27,481 nt of DNA from Anaerolineales bacterium (GCA_016928525.1 JAFGKO010000351.1:1-27481), one strand, 5' to 3'; positions 1-7,727 are shown, counted from the stretch's first letter. The notes: a model not told the origin generated them from the letters alone. Numbers and translations are program-made.

Positions 1-13
1 AAAAAGCGGGGTG

Positions 14-54
14 TGGGGTGTTTTCGGCTGGCGTAGCCAGCCGAAAACACCCCA
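14..54. repeat. Near-perfect palindrome, 19-bp arms with a 3-nt loop
   Basis: Positions 14-32 pair without mismatch with 36-54 around the loop GTA at 33-35. The outer part of the arm is G-rich (TGGGGTG). On the minus strand the stem is followed, after a short GC-rich stretch, by a run of five T (complement of 1-5), so it could end a minus-strand transcript arriving from the right or act as a bidirectional stop. It resembles the larger palindrome at 14772-14823 in having a GGGGTG arm and a GTA centre. Function is inferred only. Confidence 0.75.
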
Positions 55-122
55 ACTTCCTCATCATTAATATTTAGGCGATACGATAGGCCCTTATTAA
101 TTTTCGATTTATGTGGAAAAGG

Positions 123-128
123 TATAAT
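123..128 (+). promoter_or_regulatory. Candidate -10 box (TATAAT) for the VanW operon
   Basis: A consensus TATAAT lies only 6 nt upstream of the ATG at 135. No convincing -35 hexamer is visible at 16-18 bp spacing, the best being the T-rich stretch near 100-106. If the box is real, transcription would begin at or next to that ATG, giving a leaderless or nearly leaderless mRNA. Confidence 0.35.
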
Positions 129-134
129 CTACCC

Positions 135-2012
135 ATGGCTACCGTCTCTTATCCGTATTCACAGCGCAATTCGATTGTGCTGCAAATCATGACCGCTTTT
201 ATTGGCGGGTTGACACTTTTCCTGGGCGTAGTCCTGCTATGGACGATCGGCTTCCAGTTGCTGTATGCCGGTCGCATCTTTCCGGGTGTATCCGTTGCCG
301 GGGTAGACCTTTCCGGCCTTGCGCCAACGGATGCAGCCAATAAGTTGAGCCAGACGTTGTCTTATCCTTATACGGGCAAGATCGTCTTGCGCGATGGGGG
401 CAGGGTGTGGGTTGTCACGCCTGCCCAGATGGGTATGGCCTTTGATGCTTCATCCAGTGCGCAGGCAGCTTATCAACTTGGTCGTAGCGGCGGCCTGTTA
501 GCCAGCCTTGACGGTCAAGTACTTGCTCGCAGCACTGGCGTAGAAATGCCGCCGGTCATCCTGTTCGACCAGCGTGTGGCCTATCAGTATTTGCAAGCTT
601 TATCGGTTGAGGTGGATCAGCAGATCGTGGAAGCCAGCTTGAAGGTCGAAGGGACGAACGTGGTTGCTGTTCCCGGTCAGGCTGGGCGCTCATTGGATGT
701 GGAAGGCACGCTGGTCTTCCTCAGCGCCCAGATGCAAACCTTCCGCGACGGTGAAGTGCCGCTGGTTATCCGTGAGCAGACACCGGAACTGATAGATGTC
801 TCTGCGCAGGCGGAAGTGGCCCGGCGTGTATTGAGTCAGCCAATGCGTCTCTACATTGCCAACGCGGGTGAAAACGACCCTGGCCCGTGGACGTATGACG
901 TACAGATCTTGGCAAAAATGCTGATCGTTCATCGGGTGGGGAACGAAATCCAGGTGGCGCTGGACCCGGCGCCATTGCGAGAAATCCTGACCGGGATCGC
1001 CACGCAGGTGGATCGCAAATCGGAAAATGCACGTTTCTATTTCGATGACAATACGCGCCAACTGGCTTTGATCCAATATGCCCAAGTTGGGCGTGTCGTC
1101 GACACCGAGGCCAGCATTGCGGCCATCAATGATGCTTTGTTGCAAGGCGAGCACAACATCGCTTTGCGGATCGTCGAAGAGCAGCCGGCTGTGACGGATA
1201 ATTCCACAGCCGGAGAATTGGGCATTACGGAGTTGGTCAGTTCAGAGACATCTTATTTCTACGGTTCCAGTGCCGAACGCATTCAAAATATTCAGGCAGC
1301 AGCCTCCCGTTTTCATGGCGTGCTGGTCGCGCCAGGAGAGACTTTCTCGATGGGCGATGCCTTGGGCGATGTCAGCCTGGACAATGGTTTTGCCGAAGCG
1401 CTCATCATCTATGGCGGGCGTACCATCAAAGGTGTGGGTGGCGGCGTGTGCCAGGTGAGCACGACCCTGTTTCGCACGGTTTTTTACGGCGGGTATCCGG
1501 TCGTAGAGCGCTACTCACATGCTTATCGCGTTTCGTATTATGAACAGACCTCCAGCGGGGCTGTTGACTCCAACCTTGCGGGTCTGGATGCTACGGTCTA
1601 TTTCCCGCTGGTGGATTTCAAATTCACCAATGACACGCCTTACTGGCTCTTGATGGAAACCTACGTCAGCGCTGAAGCCCGTACGCTTACCTGGAAGATG
1701 TACTCCACCAGCGAAGGCCGTAGTGTCACCTGGGAGACGACCGGGCCGCAGAATGTTGTCCCGGCTCCCGAACCGCGTTTTGAAGAAAGCGACGAGTTGA
1801 AAGCCGGCCAGATCAGGCAGGTAGATTGGGCCGCTAATGGCGCAGATGTGACCGTCACACGCACAGTCCTGAAGAATGGCGCCGTCTATTTCAACGATGA
1901 GTTCAAGACGCATTACGAACCCTGGCGGGCGGTTTGCGAGGTTGCGCCGGGTACCGAAGACCCTGAGAGGCTGGCCGAGCGGCATAATGTGTGCAGGTCC
2001 CCATCTACGTAA
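135..2012 (+). CDS. VanW family protein with N-terminal membrane anchor
   Basis: An envelope protein of about 625 residues. A hydrophobic segment at about residues 14-44 acts as an uncleaved anchor, with the rest predicted outside the cell. Residues about 60-345 resemble the repeated putative peptidoglycan-binding domains usually found before VanW (PG_binding_4-like). The VanW domain spans about 369-505, with the hallmark GGGVCQVSTTLF near residue 435, the FSMGD segment before it, and ERYSHAYRVSYY followed by LDATVYFP after it. VanW occurs in some vancomycin-resistance clusters, but its biochemical role is unknown and there is no resistance context here. An in-frame ATG at 111 is an alternative start. 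I chose 135 because a TATAAT lies between the two, and neither start has a Shine-Dalgarno sequence. The next gene starts 1 nt after the stop, suggesting coupled translation with LCP protein 1. Confidence 0.88.
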   Translation: MATVSYPYSQRNSIVLQIMTAFIGGLTLFLGVVLLWTIGFQLLYAGRIFPGVSVAGVDLSGLAPTDAANKLSQTLSYPYTGKIVLRDGGRVWVVTPAQMGMAFDASSSAQAAYQLGRSGGLLASLDGQVLARSTGVEMPPVILFDQRVAYQYLQALSVEVDQQIVEASLKVEGTNVVAVPGQAGRSLDVEGTLVFLSAQMQTFRDGEVPLVIREQTPELIDVSAQAEVARRVLSQPMRLYIANAGENDPGPWTYDVQILAKMLIVHRVGNEIQVALDPAPLREILTGIATQVDRKSENARFYFDDNTRQLALIQYAQVGRVVDTEASIAAINDALLQGEHNIALRIVEEQPAVTDNSTAGELGITELVSSETSYFYGSSAERIQNIQAAASRFHGVLVAPGETFSMGDALGDVSLDNGFAEALIIYGGRTIKGVGGGVCQVSTTLFRTVFYGGYPVVERYSHAYRVSYYEQTSSGAVDSNLAGLDATVYFPLVDFKFTNDTPYWLLMETYVSAEARTLTWKMYSTSEGRSVTWETTGPQNVVPAPEPRFEESDELKAGQIRQVDWAANGADVTVTRTVLKNGAVYFNDEFKTHYEPWRAVCEVAPGTEDPERLAERHNVCRSPST

Positions 2013-2013
2013 A

Positions 2014-3459
2014 ATGAAAACCCTGCAAGTCCGTGTTCTGCGACAAATTTCAATCGGACAGTCCATCTTATTTTTGATAGCGATTGCCCTGGCGATCCCT
2101 GCCTTTGTTCTTGTCCGGGATTTCGTTAAGTGTTGGTCGATCACAAAGTTACCAGGCATCGCTCCAACTTCCTGCGGTGTCGACAACGGCTTGGATGAGC
2201 CGCGAGTTATCGTAGACAATCAGCAGGGAAACTCGGCGACAGTTCCGGTATTGCCCTCGCCAGAGATTGCCGCGCCCGAAGAGACCTTGCCTTCCTGGGA
2301 TGGCGGCAGCCGCGTAACCTTGCTTTTCATTGGCCTGGATGAACGTGACTGGGAAGTTGGTGCGGGCGCGCCTCGTTCGGATACGATGATCCTGTTTACC
2401 ATCGATCCGATCAGTAAGACCGCTGGGATGCTCTCCATCCCGCGTGACCTGTGGGTCAATATCCCCGGATTTTGGTACAGTAAGATCAATACGGCTTATT
2501 CATATGGTGAAGCCAGTAAGTTGCCAGGTGGAGGATCTGGGTTGGCCATAAAAACGGTTGAGCAATTCATTGGTGTTCCCATACAGTATTTTGCCCAGGT
2601 TGATTTCGTAGCTTTTGAGGAGACCATCGACGCTTTGGGTGGTTTGTATCTGTGTCCGGGTGAAAGGATCACAATCGACCCGATCGGCCCCAAACCACCG
2701 GTGAAGATGGGACCAGAATGTCGCAATTACTGGGGATATGAAATATTGGGATATGTCCGTAATCGGAAGACGACTGGCGGCGATATCGACCGCGCCAGTC
2801 GCCAACAGAAAGTTGTGCTAGCATTGGTGGAACAGGTCTTTTCACCGCAAAAATTCCCTACACTGGTGTCTCAAGCGCCTGAAATTTACGCAGAAGTTGA
2901 ATCGGGCTTACGCACGAATCTTAGCTTTGACGATGCCTTGAAGCTTGGCGTACTTTTGTCGCAAATTCCAGTAGAAAATATCAAGCACGAGGTGATCGAT
3001 TATTCCATGGCTCCTCTAGACAGTGTTGTGGTAGCGAATGGTCAAAAAGCCAGTATACTGAAACCGTACCCGGATCAAATCCGTGTATTGCGTGACAAAA
3101 TCTTTTCGGCCGCGGGCCCGCTCAACCCGATGGCAAACGGCGATCCGGTCACGCTGATGCAGGCGGACGCTGCGCGTGTGCGCGTGGTAAATGGTACCTC
3201 TACTGAAGGCTTCTCCGAACGAGCAGGGAACTACCTGCGTGCGCAGGGGATGCAGGTCCTTGAAGCGAGCGGTTATGCCGAACGACAATATACTCGCACA
3301 ACGATCGTGTTGTACGGCCCAAAGCTGTATACCTTGCAATACCTTAGAACTGTTTTTGGAGTTGACCTCCCCAATCAGATTTTGTTCAGCCCAGACCCCG
3401 CATCCCCTGTCGATGTCGAAGTACGCCTAGGGACCGATGCGCTCACTCTCATTCCTTAA
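2014..3459 (+). CDS. LytR-CpsA-Psr (LCP) family protein, copy 1
   Basis: A 481-residue membrane-anchored LCP protein. Members typically transfer lipid-linked glycopolymers onto peptidoglycan at the outer membrane face. One membrane segment lies at about residues 13-33, followed by a Pro/acidic linker. The LCP domain spans about 95-300, with the conserved RSDTMILFTID near 121, PRDLWVNIP near 143, and an Arg-rich block RNRKTTGGDIDRASRQQ near 249-265 that normally contacts the pyrophosphate. A LytR_C domain follows at about 387-470 (starting AARVRVVNG). The ATG at 2014 is preferred over upstream in-frame starts because the protein then begins like its paralogue at 4340 and follows the VanW stop by 1 nt. 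Over a 155-residue stretch of the LCP domain I count about 16 differences from that paralogue, so the duplication is recent or homogenised. Confidence 0.92.
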   Translation: MKTLQVRVLRQISIGQSILFLIAIALAIPAFVLVRDFVKCWSITKLPGIAPTSCGVDNGLDEPRVIVDNQQGNSATVPVLPSPEIAAPEETLPSWDGGSRVTLLFIGLDERDWEVGAGAPRSDTMILFTIDPISKTAGMLSIPRDLWVNIPGFWYSKINTAYSYGEASKLPGGGSGLAIKTVEQFIGVPIQYFAQVDFVAFEETIDALGGLYLCPGERITIDPIGPKPPVKMGPECRNYWGYEILGYVRNRKTTGGDIDRASRQQKVVLALVEQVFSPQKFPTLVSQAPEIYAEVESGLRTNLSFDDALKLGVLLSQIPVENIKHEVIDYSMAPLDSVVVANGQKASILKPYPDQIRVLRDKIFSAAGPLNPMANGDPVTLMQADAARVRVVNGTSTEGFSERAGNYLRAQGMQVLEASGYAERQYTRTTIVLYGPKLYTLQYLRTVFGVDLPNQILFSPDPASPVDVEVRLGTDALTLIP

Positions 3460-3472
3460 AACCAATGGTAAA

Positions 3473-3502
3473 TTGCCAATTTGACCTACAAAATGGTAAA
3501 AT
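3473..3502 (+). promoter_or_regulatory. Candidate sigma70-like promoter before the Trm112-like gene
   Basis: TTGCCA at 3473-3478 and TAAAAT at 3497-3502 are separated by 18 bp, in the 68-nt gap after LCP copy 1. This could give the two small genes and LCP copy 2 a promoter of their own inside the operon. It is inferred from hexamer matches only. Confidence 0.45.
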
Positions 3503-3527
3503 ACCGGACTGTTGAAATGGAGCTTAG

Positions 3528-3746
3528 ATGATCAGTCAAGATTTGCTTGAAATATTGCGTTGCCCCAACTGTGTGCGTGAGAAGGATGGCCTGCTCACCT
3601 TACACAAAGATTCCTGGCTGATTTGCCAGGATTGTGGACGCAAATATCCAATCGTGGACGATATACCGGTTATGTTGATCGATGAAGGGGACAAGTGGAT
3701 TAGCGTGGCTGTTGAAAAATTGCCTGTCCCACCCCCGGCCAAGTAA
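3528..3746 (+). CDS. Trm112-like zinc-ribbon protein (UPF0434/YcaR type)
   Basis: A 72-residue cytoplasmic protein. Two Cys pairs form the ribbon: CPNC near residue 12 and CQDCGRKYPI near 33, followed by the family signature DDIPVML. Eukaryotic Trm112 activates several methyltransferases. The role of bacterial relatives is not settled, and they are often found beside envelope or lipid-A genes. GGAG at 3519-3522 lies 5 nt before the ATG. The length is normal for the family (about 60-70). It sits between two LCP paralogues and 12 nt before a HEAT-repeat gene, so it is probably cotranscribed with them. Confidence 0.88.
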   Translation: MISQDLLEILRCPNCVREKDGLLTLHKDSWLICQDCGRKYPIVDDIPVMLIDEGDKWISVAVEKLPVPPPAK

Positions 3747-3758
3747 AGCGAGATCTTT

Positions 3759-4334
3759 GTGTCGAATTTGGATGCACTGCTGGCTGACCTGACCAGCGGA
3801 GACGAAACGCGCGCCGAAGGCGCCGTCCCTGGATTGGTGGAGCTTGGGGAAGATGCGTTTCCGGCCCTCCGTGACCTGCTGAGTTCTACGGATGCGGACC
3901 AGCGCTGGTGGGCGCTGCGGACACTGGCCCAATCGCCTCAAGCGCGGACCGAGTGGCTGCTCCCGCTTCTGAACGACTCAGTCCCTGAAGTGCGCCAAGC
4001 GGCGGCGCTCGGGTTCTGCAGCCATCCCGATGAAACAGCCATCAGCTCCCTCGTCCGGGCTCTGAGCGACGCGGATTCATTGGTGTCGAGTCTGGCCTGT
4101 AATGCGCTGGTCGAGATCGGGAAGCCGGCAGTCCCATTTCTGTTGGAAATGCCCAAAGATACGCCACAAATGGCGCGCATCAACGCGATCCGAGCCCTGG
4201 CTGAAATTGCTGACCATAGCGCTATCCCAGCTCTCATGGCTGCTCTCGAAGATGACTCCATCATGATACAACATTGGGCAGAAGAGGGACTGGAGCGTTT
4301 GGGCCTGGATATGGTTTACCTCAAACCTGAGTAG
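3759..4334 (+). CDS. HEAT-repeat (PBS-lyase-like) protein
   Basis: A 191-residue soluble protein made almost entirely of HEAT-like helical repeats of about 31 residues. Recurring blocks read like WWALRTLAQS, VRQAAALGFC, VSSLACNALVEIG, RINAIRALAEI and IQHWAEEGLERLG. Such proteins are usually protein-protein scaffolds, though a few bacterial members are lyases or bilin-related. No catalytic residues are evident, and a scaffold role is inference. It starts with GTG 12 nt after the Trm112-like gene, with a purine-rich stretch (AAAGCGAGA) upstream. LCP copy 2 starts 5 nt after its stop, so the three are most likely one transcript. Confidence 0.85.
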   Translation: MSNLDALLADLTSGDETRAEGAVPGLVELGEDAFPALRDLLSSTDADQRWWALRTLAQSPQARTEWLLPLLNDSVPEVRQAAALGFCSHPDETAISSLVRALSDADSLVSSLACNALVEIGKPAVPFLLEMPKDTPQMARINAIRALAEIADHSAIPALMAALEDDSIMIQHWAEEGLERLGLDMVYLKPE

Positions 4335-4339
4335 GAAGA

Positions 4340-5734
4340 ATGAAAATATTGAACTTTCTAAAACGAATTTCCATCTGGCGGATTGTCTTTTTGGTGATCG
4401 CATTTGCGCTGGCAATACCCGTCTTTATTTTCACCCGCGATTTTGTGGTAGGTTGGGGAATTACGGATTTGCCGGGTGTGGCTGTTAAGTATGATGAGCA
4501 AGGGAACCCTCAAGTTTCCAGTGAGGTGCCTGTTCCTGAGGAGGTTGCCGCGCCCGAAGAAAAATTGCCTTCCTGGGATGGCGGTAGCCGTGTCACCTTG
4601 TTGTTCATCGGCCTGGATGAACGCGACTGGGAAGTAGGGGAGGGTGCACCGCGCTCGGATACGATGATCCTGTTCACCATCGACCCGATCAGTAAAACAG
4701 CGGGAATGCTTTCCGTCCCGCGCGATATGTGGGTCAATATCCCCGGTTTTGGATACAGTCGCATCAATACCGCTTATTCATCTGGCGAGGGGAACAAGTT
4801 GCCAGGTGGCGGGCCCGGGTTGGCTGTCAAAACAGTGGAACAATTCATTGGTGTGCCAATCCAATATTATGCGCAAGTGGATTTCAAGGCCTTCGAGGAA
4901 GCAATCGATGCTATGGGAGGATTGTATCTGTGCCCGGAGGAAAGGATTACGATTGACCCGATCGGCCCTAAGCCGCCTGTCAAGATGGGCCCGGAATGTC
5001 GCAGTTACTGGGGTTATGAGATATTGGGCTATGCACGCAATCGCAAAACGGAAGGCGGCGATGTGGATCGCGCCAACCGTCAACAAAAGGTTGTCATGGC
5101 GCTGGTGGATCAGGTTTTCTCGCCGCAGAATTTCCCTGAGATGGTTTCCAAGGCGCCGAAGATTTATGAAGAAGCAGAATCGGGATTGCGTACAAACTTA
5201 ACCTTTGATGATGCCTTGAAACTGGGCGTACTGCTATCGCAGGTTCCCAGGGAGAATATCAAACGCGGCGTGATCGATTACTCCATGGTTACTTTAGATA
5301 ACGTGACCCTGGCCGGGCAGAATGCCAGCATTTTTAAACCCATCCCGGATAAGATCCGTGTGCTACGAGATGAAATTTTCTCGGCAGCAGGTCCGCTCAG
5401 CCCCATGGCAAGCGGAGATCCAGCCGCATTGATGCAGGAAGATGCTGCGCGTGTGCGCGTTGTAAATGGCACGTATACGGAAGGCCTGCCAGAAAGAACA
5501 GGCAACTATCTACTGGCGCAAGGGATGCAAGTGGTTGAAGCAGGCGGGTATGCTGCCCAACAATATAACCGTACTACGATCGTCATGTACGGGCCAAAAT
5601 TGTATACCTTGCGTTATCTCATGACTGTTTTTGGCGTCGATGCCACAAATCAAATTCTATTCGCTCCAGACGCCGCATCGACTGTGGATATAGAAGTACG
5701 GGTAGGAGCCGACGCCCTTAACATCATTCCGTAG
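4340..5734 (+). CDS. LytR-CpsA-Psr (LCP) family protein, copy 2
   Basis: A 464-residue paralogue of the LCP protein at 2014, with the same order: a membrane segment at about residues 11-31, an acidic linker, an LCP domain at about 80-285 and a LytR_C domain at about 370-455. Key blocks are RSDTMILFTID, PRDMWVNIP, RINTAYS and RNRKTEGGDVDRANRQQ. It lacks roughly 17 linker residues found in copy 1 and has Gly where copy 1 has Trp in PGFxYS. AGGAAG lies directly upstream of the ATG. Keeping two near-identical LCP proteins suggests either dosage or two acceptor/donor polymers, and the sequence alone does not decide. A strong terminator follows. Confidence 0.93.
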   Translation: MKILNFLKRISIWRIVFLVIAFALAIPVFIFTRDFVVGWGITDLPGVAVKYDEQGNPQVSSEVPVPEEVAAPEEKLPSWDGGSRVTLLFIGLDERDWEVGEGAPRSDTMILFTIDPISKTAGMLSVPRDMWVNIPGFGYSRINTAYSSGEGNKLPGGGPGLAVKTVEQFIGVPIQYYAQVDFKAFEEAIDAMGGLYLCPEERITIDPIGPKPPVKMGPECRSYWGYEILGYARNRKTEGGDVDRANRQQKVVMALVDQVFSPQNFPEMVSKAPKIYEEAESGLRTNLTFDDALKLGVLLSQVPRENIKRGVIDYSMVTLDNVTLAGQNASIFKPIPDKIRVLRDEIFSAAGPLSPMASGDPAALMQEDAARVRVVNGTYTEGLPERTGNYLLAQGMQVVEAGGYAAQQYNRTTIVMYGPKLYTLRYLMTVFGVDATNQILFAPDAASTVDIEVRVGADALNIIP

Positions 5735-5790
5735 CGTCCCTTATTTTTGATATCTTTTTGCAAAGCGCGTTAACCCTAATCGTTATAAAT

Positions 5791-5823
5791 GCTGCCACAG
5801 GTGAATTCCTGCGGCAGTTTTTT
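5791..5823 (+). terminator. Rho-independent terminator after the VanW-LCP operon
   Basis: CTGCCACAGG at 5792-5801 pairs with CCTGCGGCAG at 5808-5817, a 10-bp stem with one A/C mismatch and a 6-nt loop, followed by six T at 5818-5823. It lies about 57 nt after LCP copy 2 and ends 2 nt before the stop of the convergent minus-strand gene. Confidence 0.88.
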
Positions 5824-5824
5824 A

Positions 5825-6679
5825 TCAAGGTTGTTGGAAGGTAATTTTTATTCCGCCCAGATAGGTGCTGTCGTCTGTGGCTGTGCATGTTGGGGGGGAT
5901 ATGCCTGAGGCAGGTGTGCCGCCGTCCGCCATACGGATGGAATACATCACATCGGGCGTCATCAGATAATCTGCATAGCCGTGACCGAGTTCGGGCTTCA
6001 ATCCTGTAAAGATGTGCTCTTCACCGCTGCTCCAGGTGAGGATAATTTCCGCGCCAGGGATTTGCCTGCGTGTTGCGTTGATGACAACGATCTGTAACAA
6101 GCCCTCGGCAAGTTCCGGGTCACAGATGGTGTCCTGCCCTACGAGCTGGAAGGGTGCGCCCAGGGTGGGAGTGGGGGTATGAGTAAGCCTGAGCGTAGGC
6201 GTCAACACTGGGATTGGCGTGCCGGTTGGCTCGGCCTGGATTGTCGGCAAGGAGGCTTCGGCTGTAGAAGTTGATGGAGCGCTGGATTGTCCCGCTGGTT
6301 CCTGTGTGTCCGTAGGAATTGCGGTGGGTGAATTGGCGACCACCCCTCCTTGCAGGGCAGAAGACAACATAGCAACTTGTTGTACGGCTTCAAACGCCTC
6401 ACCCGCGGCCAACATTCGTTGCGCCTGTGCGGTCAGAGCTTGTGTAGGGTCCGGGTCGCCGAGCAGACTCAGGCGAGCGCGCGCACGTTCCAGGTCGTTG
6501 TTTGAAGCAAAAGCGGCCGCAATCGCGGAACGGAAGTGGTCTTTGAAATTATCTCGCAGGGCTACGGGTTCAGCATCCACATATTTGACGGGGGAGAGAA
6601 CCCAGGCATATGCCAACCCCAGCCCGAAACCCAGGATGAGCGCAAGAAGCCATTCCCACGCGAAACGCCTTGTCTTCAT
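5825..6679 (-). CDS. Membrane-anchored protein of unknown function with Thr/Pro-rich linker
   Basis: A 284-residue protein I cannot assign. The N-terminus (KTRR then a hydrophobic stretch at about residues 9-29) looks like a signal anchor. Residues about 30-115 form an Ala-rich helical region with the pattern DLERARARLSLLGDPDP. Then comes a low-complexity Ser/Thr/Pro linker at about 120-175. A C-terminal domain of about 100 residues has one Cys near its start (DTICDPE) and one near its end (SPPTCTA), possibly a disulfide. The first 110 residues resemble the gene just upstream at 6676-7032, including the motif WVxxPxxYxDxxPxAL, so the pair looks like an old duplication. The ATG overlaps the upstream stop as ATGA (6676-6679), indicating translational coupling. 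Confidence 0.8.
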   Translation of the reverse strand: MKTRRFAWEWLLALILGFGLGLAYAWVLSPVKYVDAEPVALRDNFKDHFRSAIAAAFASNNDLERARARLSLLGDPDPTQALTAQAQRMLAAGEAFEAVQQVAMLSSALQGGVVANSPTAIPTDTQEPAGQSSAPSTSTAEASLPTIQAEPTGTPIPVLTPTLRLTHTPTPTLGAPFQLVGQDTICDPELAEGLLQIVVINATRRQIPGAEIILTWSSGEEHIFTGLKPELGHGYADYLMTPDVMYSIRMADGGTPASGISPPTCTATDDSTYLGGIKITFQQP

Positions 6680-7032
6680 GGCAAACTTGTCCCGGGGATC
6701 GGCTGCCAGGTTTGTAAAGCGACTGACAATTCCTGGATGAGAGTCAGATCATCGCTGGGATAACCAGCCTGGCGGGCAAAGCTTTCGGCCTCTGCGGCGA
6801 TGACCGCGGGTGGTTCGCTCCCAAGCACAGCCAACCGCCGGGCGGCCAGTGCGGGATCCTGCTCGGCGTGATAAGCTTCAGCAACCATGAGCACGTAATC
6901 GGTCCGGTAATCGATGCGCAGGGCATCAGGGGTGACGTCGGTATACTGGATCGGGTCAATCACCCAGCCATAGACTAGGCCAAGCGTAATTCCGAGGGCA
7001 AGTGCGATGAGAGTAGGAAGCCAACGAGGCAT
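6676..7032 (-). CDS. Short membrane-anchored protein related to its downstream neighbour
   Basis: A 118-residue protein with an N-terminal hydrophobic segment at about residues 5-24, then YGWVIDPIQYTDVTPDALR and a helical region with the pattern DPALAARRLAVLGSEPP. The same layout begins the 284-residue protein downstream, which has in addition a linker and a C-terminal domain. The ATG at 7032 is preferred over an in-frame ATG at 7101 because the protein then starts directly before the membrane segment, as its neighbour does. No function can be named. A role as a short partner subunit of the larger protein is inferred from the 4-nt overlap and homology. Confidence 0.72.
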   Translation of the reverse strand: MPRWLPTLIALALGITLGLVYGWVIDPIQYTDVTPDALRIDYRTDYVLMVAEAYHAEQDPALAARRLAVLGSEPPAVIAAEAESFARQAGYPSDDLTLIQELSVALQTWQPIPGTSLP

Positions 7033-7138
7033 GTGAGTGTATTTTCTATAGCTACAACAGAATGATTGGTGCCGCAACCCCGCTATAGGCCGGCGGGGCA
7101 ACTACGTGAGATTATAAGGCTACTTTGAATTTTATCCT

Positions 7139-7181
7139 ATAACAGGCGACAATCCCCATCAATGGTGGGTGATTGTGTTAT
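7139..7181. repeat. Imperfect inverted repeat in the divergent intergenic region
   Basis: ATAACA at 7139-7144 pairs with TGTTAT at 7176-7181, and inside it CAATC and CCC pair with GATTG and GGG around a loop of roughly 10 nt. It lies in the 282-nt gap between the divergent genes starting at 7032 (minus) and 7315 (plus). It could be an operator or a leader hairpin, and nothing else supports either. Confidence 0.35.
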
Positions 7182-7265
7182 CAGGGTAGGAACCTTGTGT
7201 TTGACAATCGGATTCGTGCGTTAAACTCAAGTACAAATCCTATCGTCGTTGTACATTCGGTATGT

Positions 7266-7271
7266 TATAAT
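7266..7271 (+). promoter_or_regulatory. Candidate -10 box for the partner-switching operon
   Basis: TATAAT lies 43 nt upstream of the STAS gene ATG. No -35 hexamer at 16-18 bp fits well. A perfect TTGACA at 7201-7206 is too far away to pair with it. The promoter may depend on an activator or an alternative sigma factor. Confidence 0.4.
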
Positions 7272-7314
7272 TTTCGCGCTTATCCAAAAGCCCCTAATCC
7301 TTGGAGGATTTCTT

Positions 7315-7650
7315 ATGGAGATAACAACCAAAAAGTTCAAAAGTTGTGATATGGTCGTTGTGAATGGGCGCATCGATAGTAGCACTGCCCCTCAGTTAAC
7401 CGAAGCGCTTGAAGGTATTACCGGTGATGGCCGCTTTAAGATTGTGTTGGACATGAGTGACCTGGAGTATATGTCGAGTGCGGGATTTCGTGCTTTGCTT
7501 TCCGGCCAGCGTGTTTGCAAACGCTATAATCGTGGCGAGATTGTTTTGGCTGTCGTACCAGAGCGCGTGAAAGAAGCTTTGGAGTTGGCCGGGTTTACCG
7601 AATTGTTCAAGACTTTCGACGATGCGGTTGAAGCGGTTGGCCATTTTTAG
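7315..7650 (+). CDS. STAS-domain anti-sigma factor antagonist (RsbV/SpoIIAA-like)
   Basis: A 111-residue single STAS domain. In the family, the unphosphorylated protein sequesters the anti-sigma kinase and phosphorylation of one serine releases it. The phospho-acceptor motif is EYMSSAGFRALL, and alignment with RsbV (YMDSTGLG) places the acceptor at Ser55, with Ser replacing the usual Asp just before it. VVNGRIDSSTAPQL is the typical first strand and helix. GGAGG at 7303-7307 is 7 nt before the ATG at 7315, so the longer in-frame reading from 7249 is unlikely. It is followed by an RsbW-like kinase and a PP2C phosphatase, completing a partner-switching set. Confidence 0.93.
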   Translation: MEITTKKFKSCDMVVVNGRIDSSTAPQLTEALEGITGDGRFKIVLDMSDLEYMSSAGFRALLSGQRVCKRYNRGEIVLAVVPERVKEALELAGFTELFKTFDDAVEAVGHF

Positions 7651-7683
7651 TCCTTTGCGTTGATATTTGCTTTTTATTGTATG

Positions 7684-7718
7684 AGCCGCCTCCGTCTGCG
7701 GATGAAGAGGCGGCTTTT
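7684..7718 (+). terminator. Hairpin with short T-run between the STAS and kinase genes (possible attenuator)
   Basis: AGCCGCCTC at 7684-7692 pairs perfectly with GAGGCGGCT at 7707-7715 (loop 14 nt), followed by TTTT when the last stem T at 7715 is counted. The stem is strong but the T-run short, so partial termination is plausible. That would make more antagonist than kinase or phosphatase. If the kinase is instead started at the TTG at 7677, the hairpin falls within its coding sequence. Confidence 0.5.
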
Positions 7719-7727
7719 AGTGTCGAG

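Noticed and set aside
135..2012. Vancomycin-resistance locus based on VanW
   Set aside because: No VanH, VanA/B-type ligase, VanX or VanRS gene is present. VanW-domain proteins are common in bacteria without resistance.
1876..2013. Upstream start for LCP copy 1
   Set aside because: The extension overlaps the VanW gene and gives an Arg-rich stretch unlike the paralogue, which begins at the position matching the ATG at 2014.
1515..2219. Minus-strand frame of 234 residues across the VanW/LCP junction
   Set aside because: It lies opposite two genes with clear family motifs and has no motif, membrane or signal features of its own.
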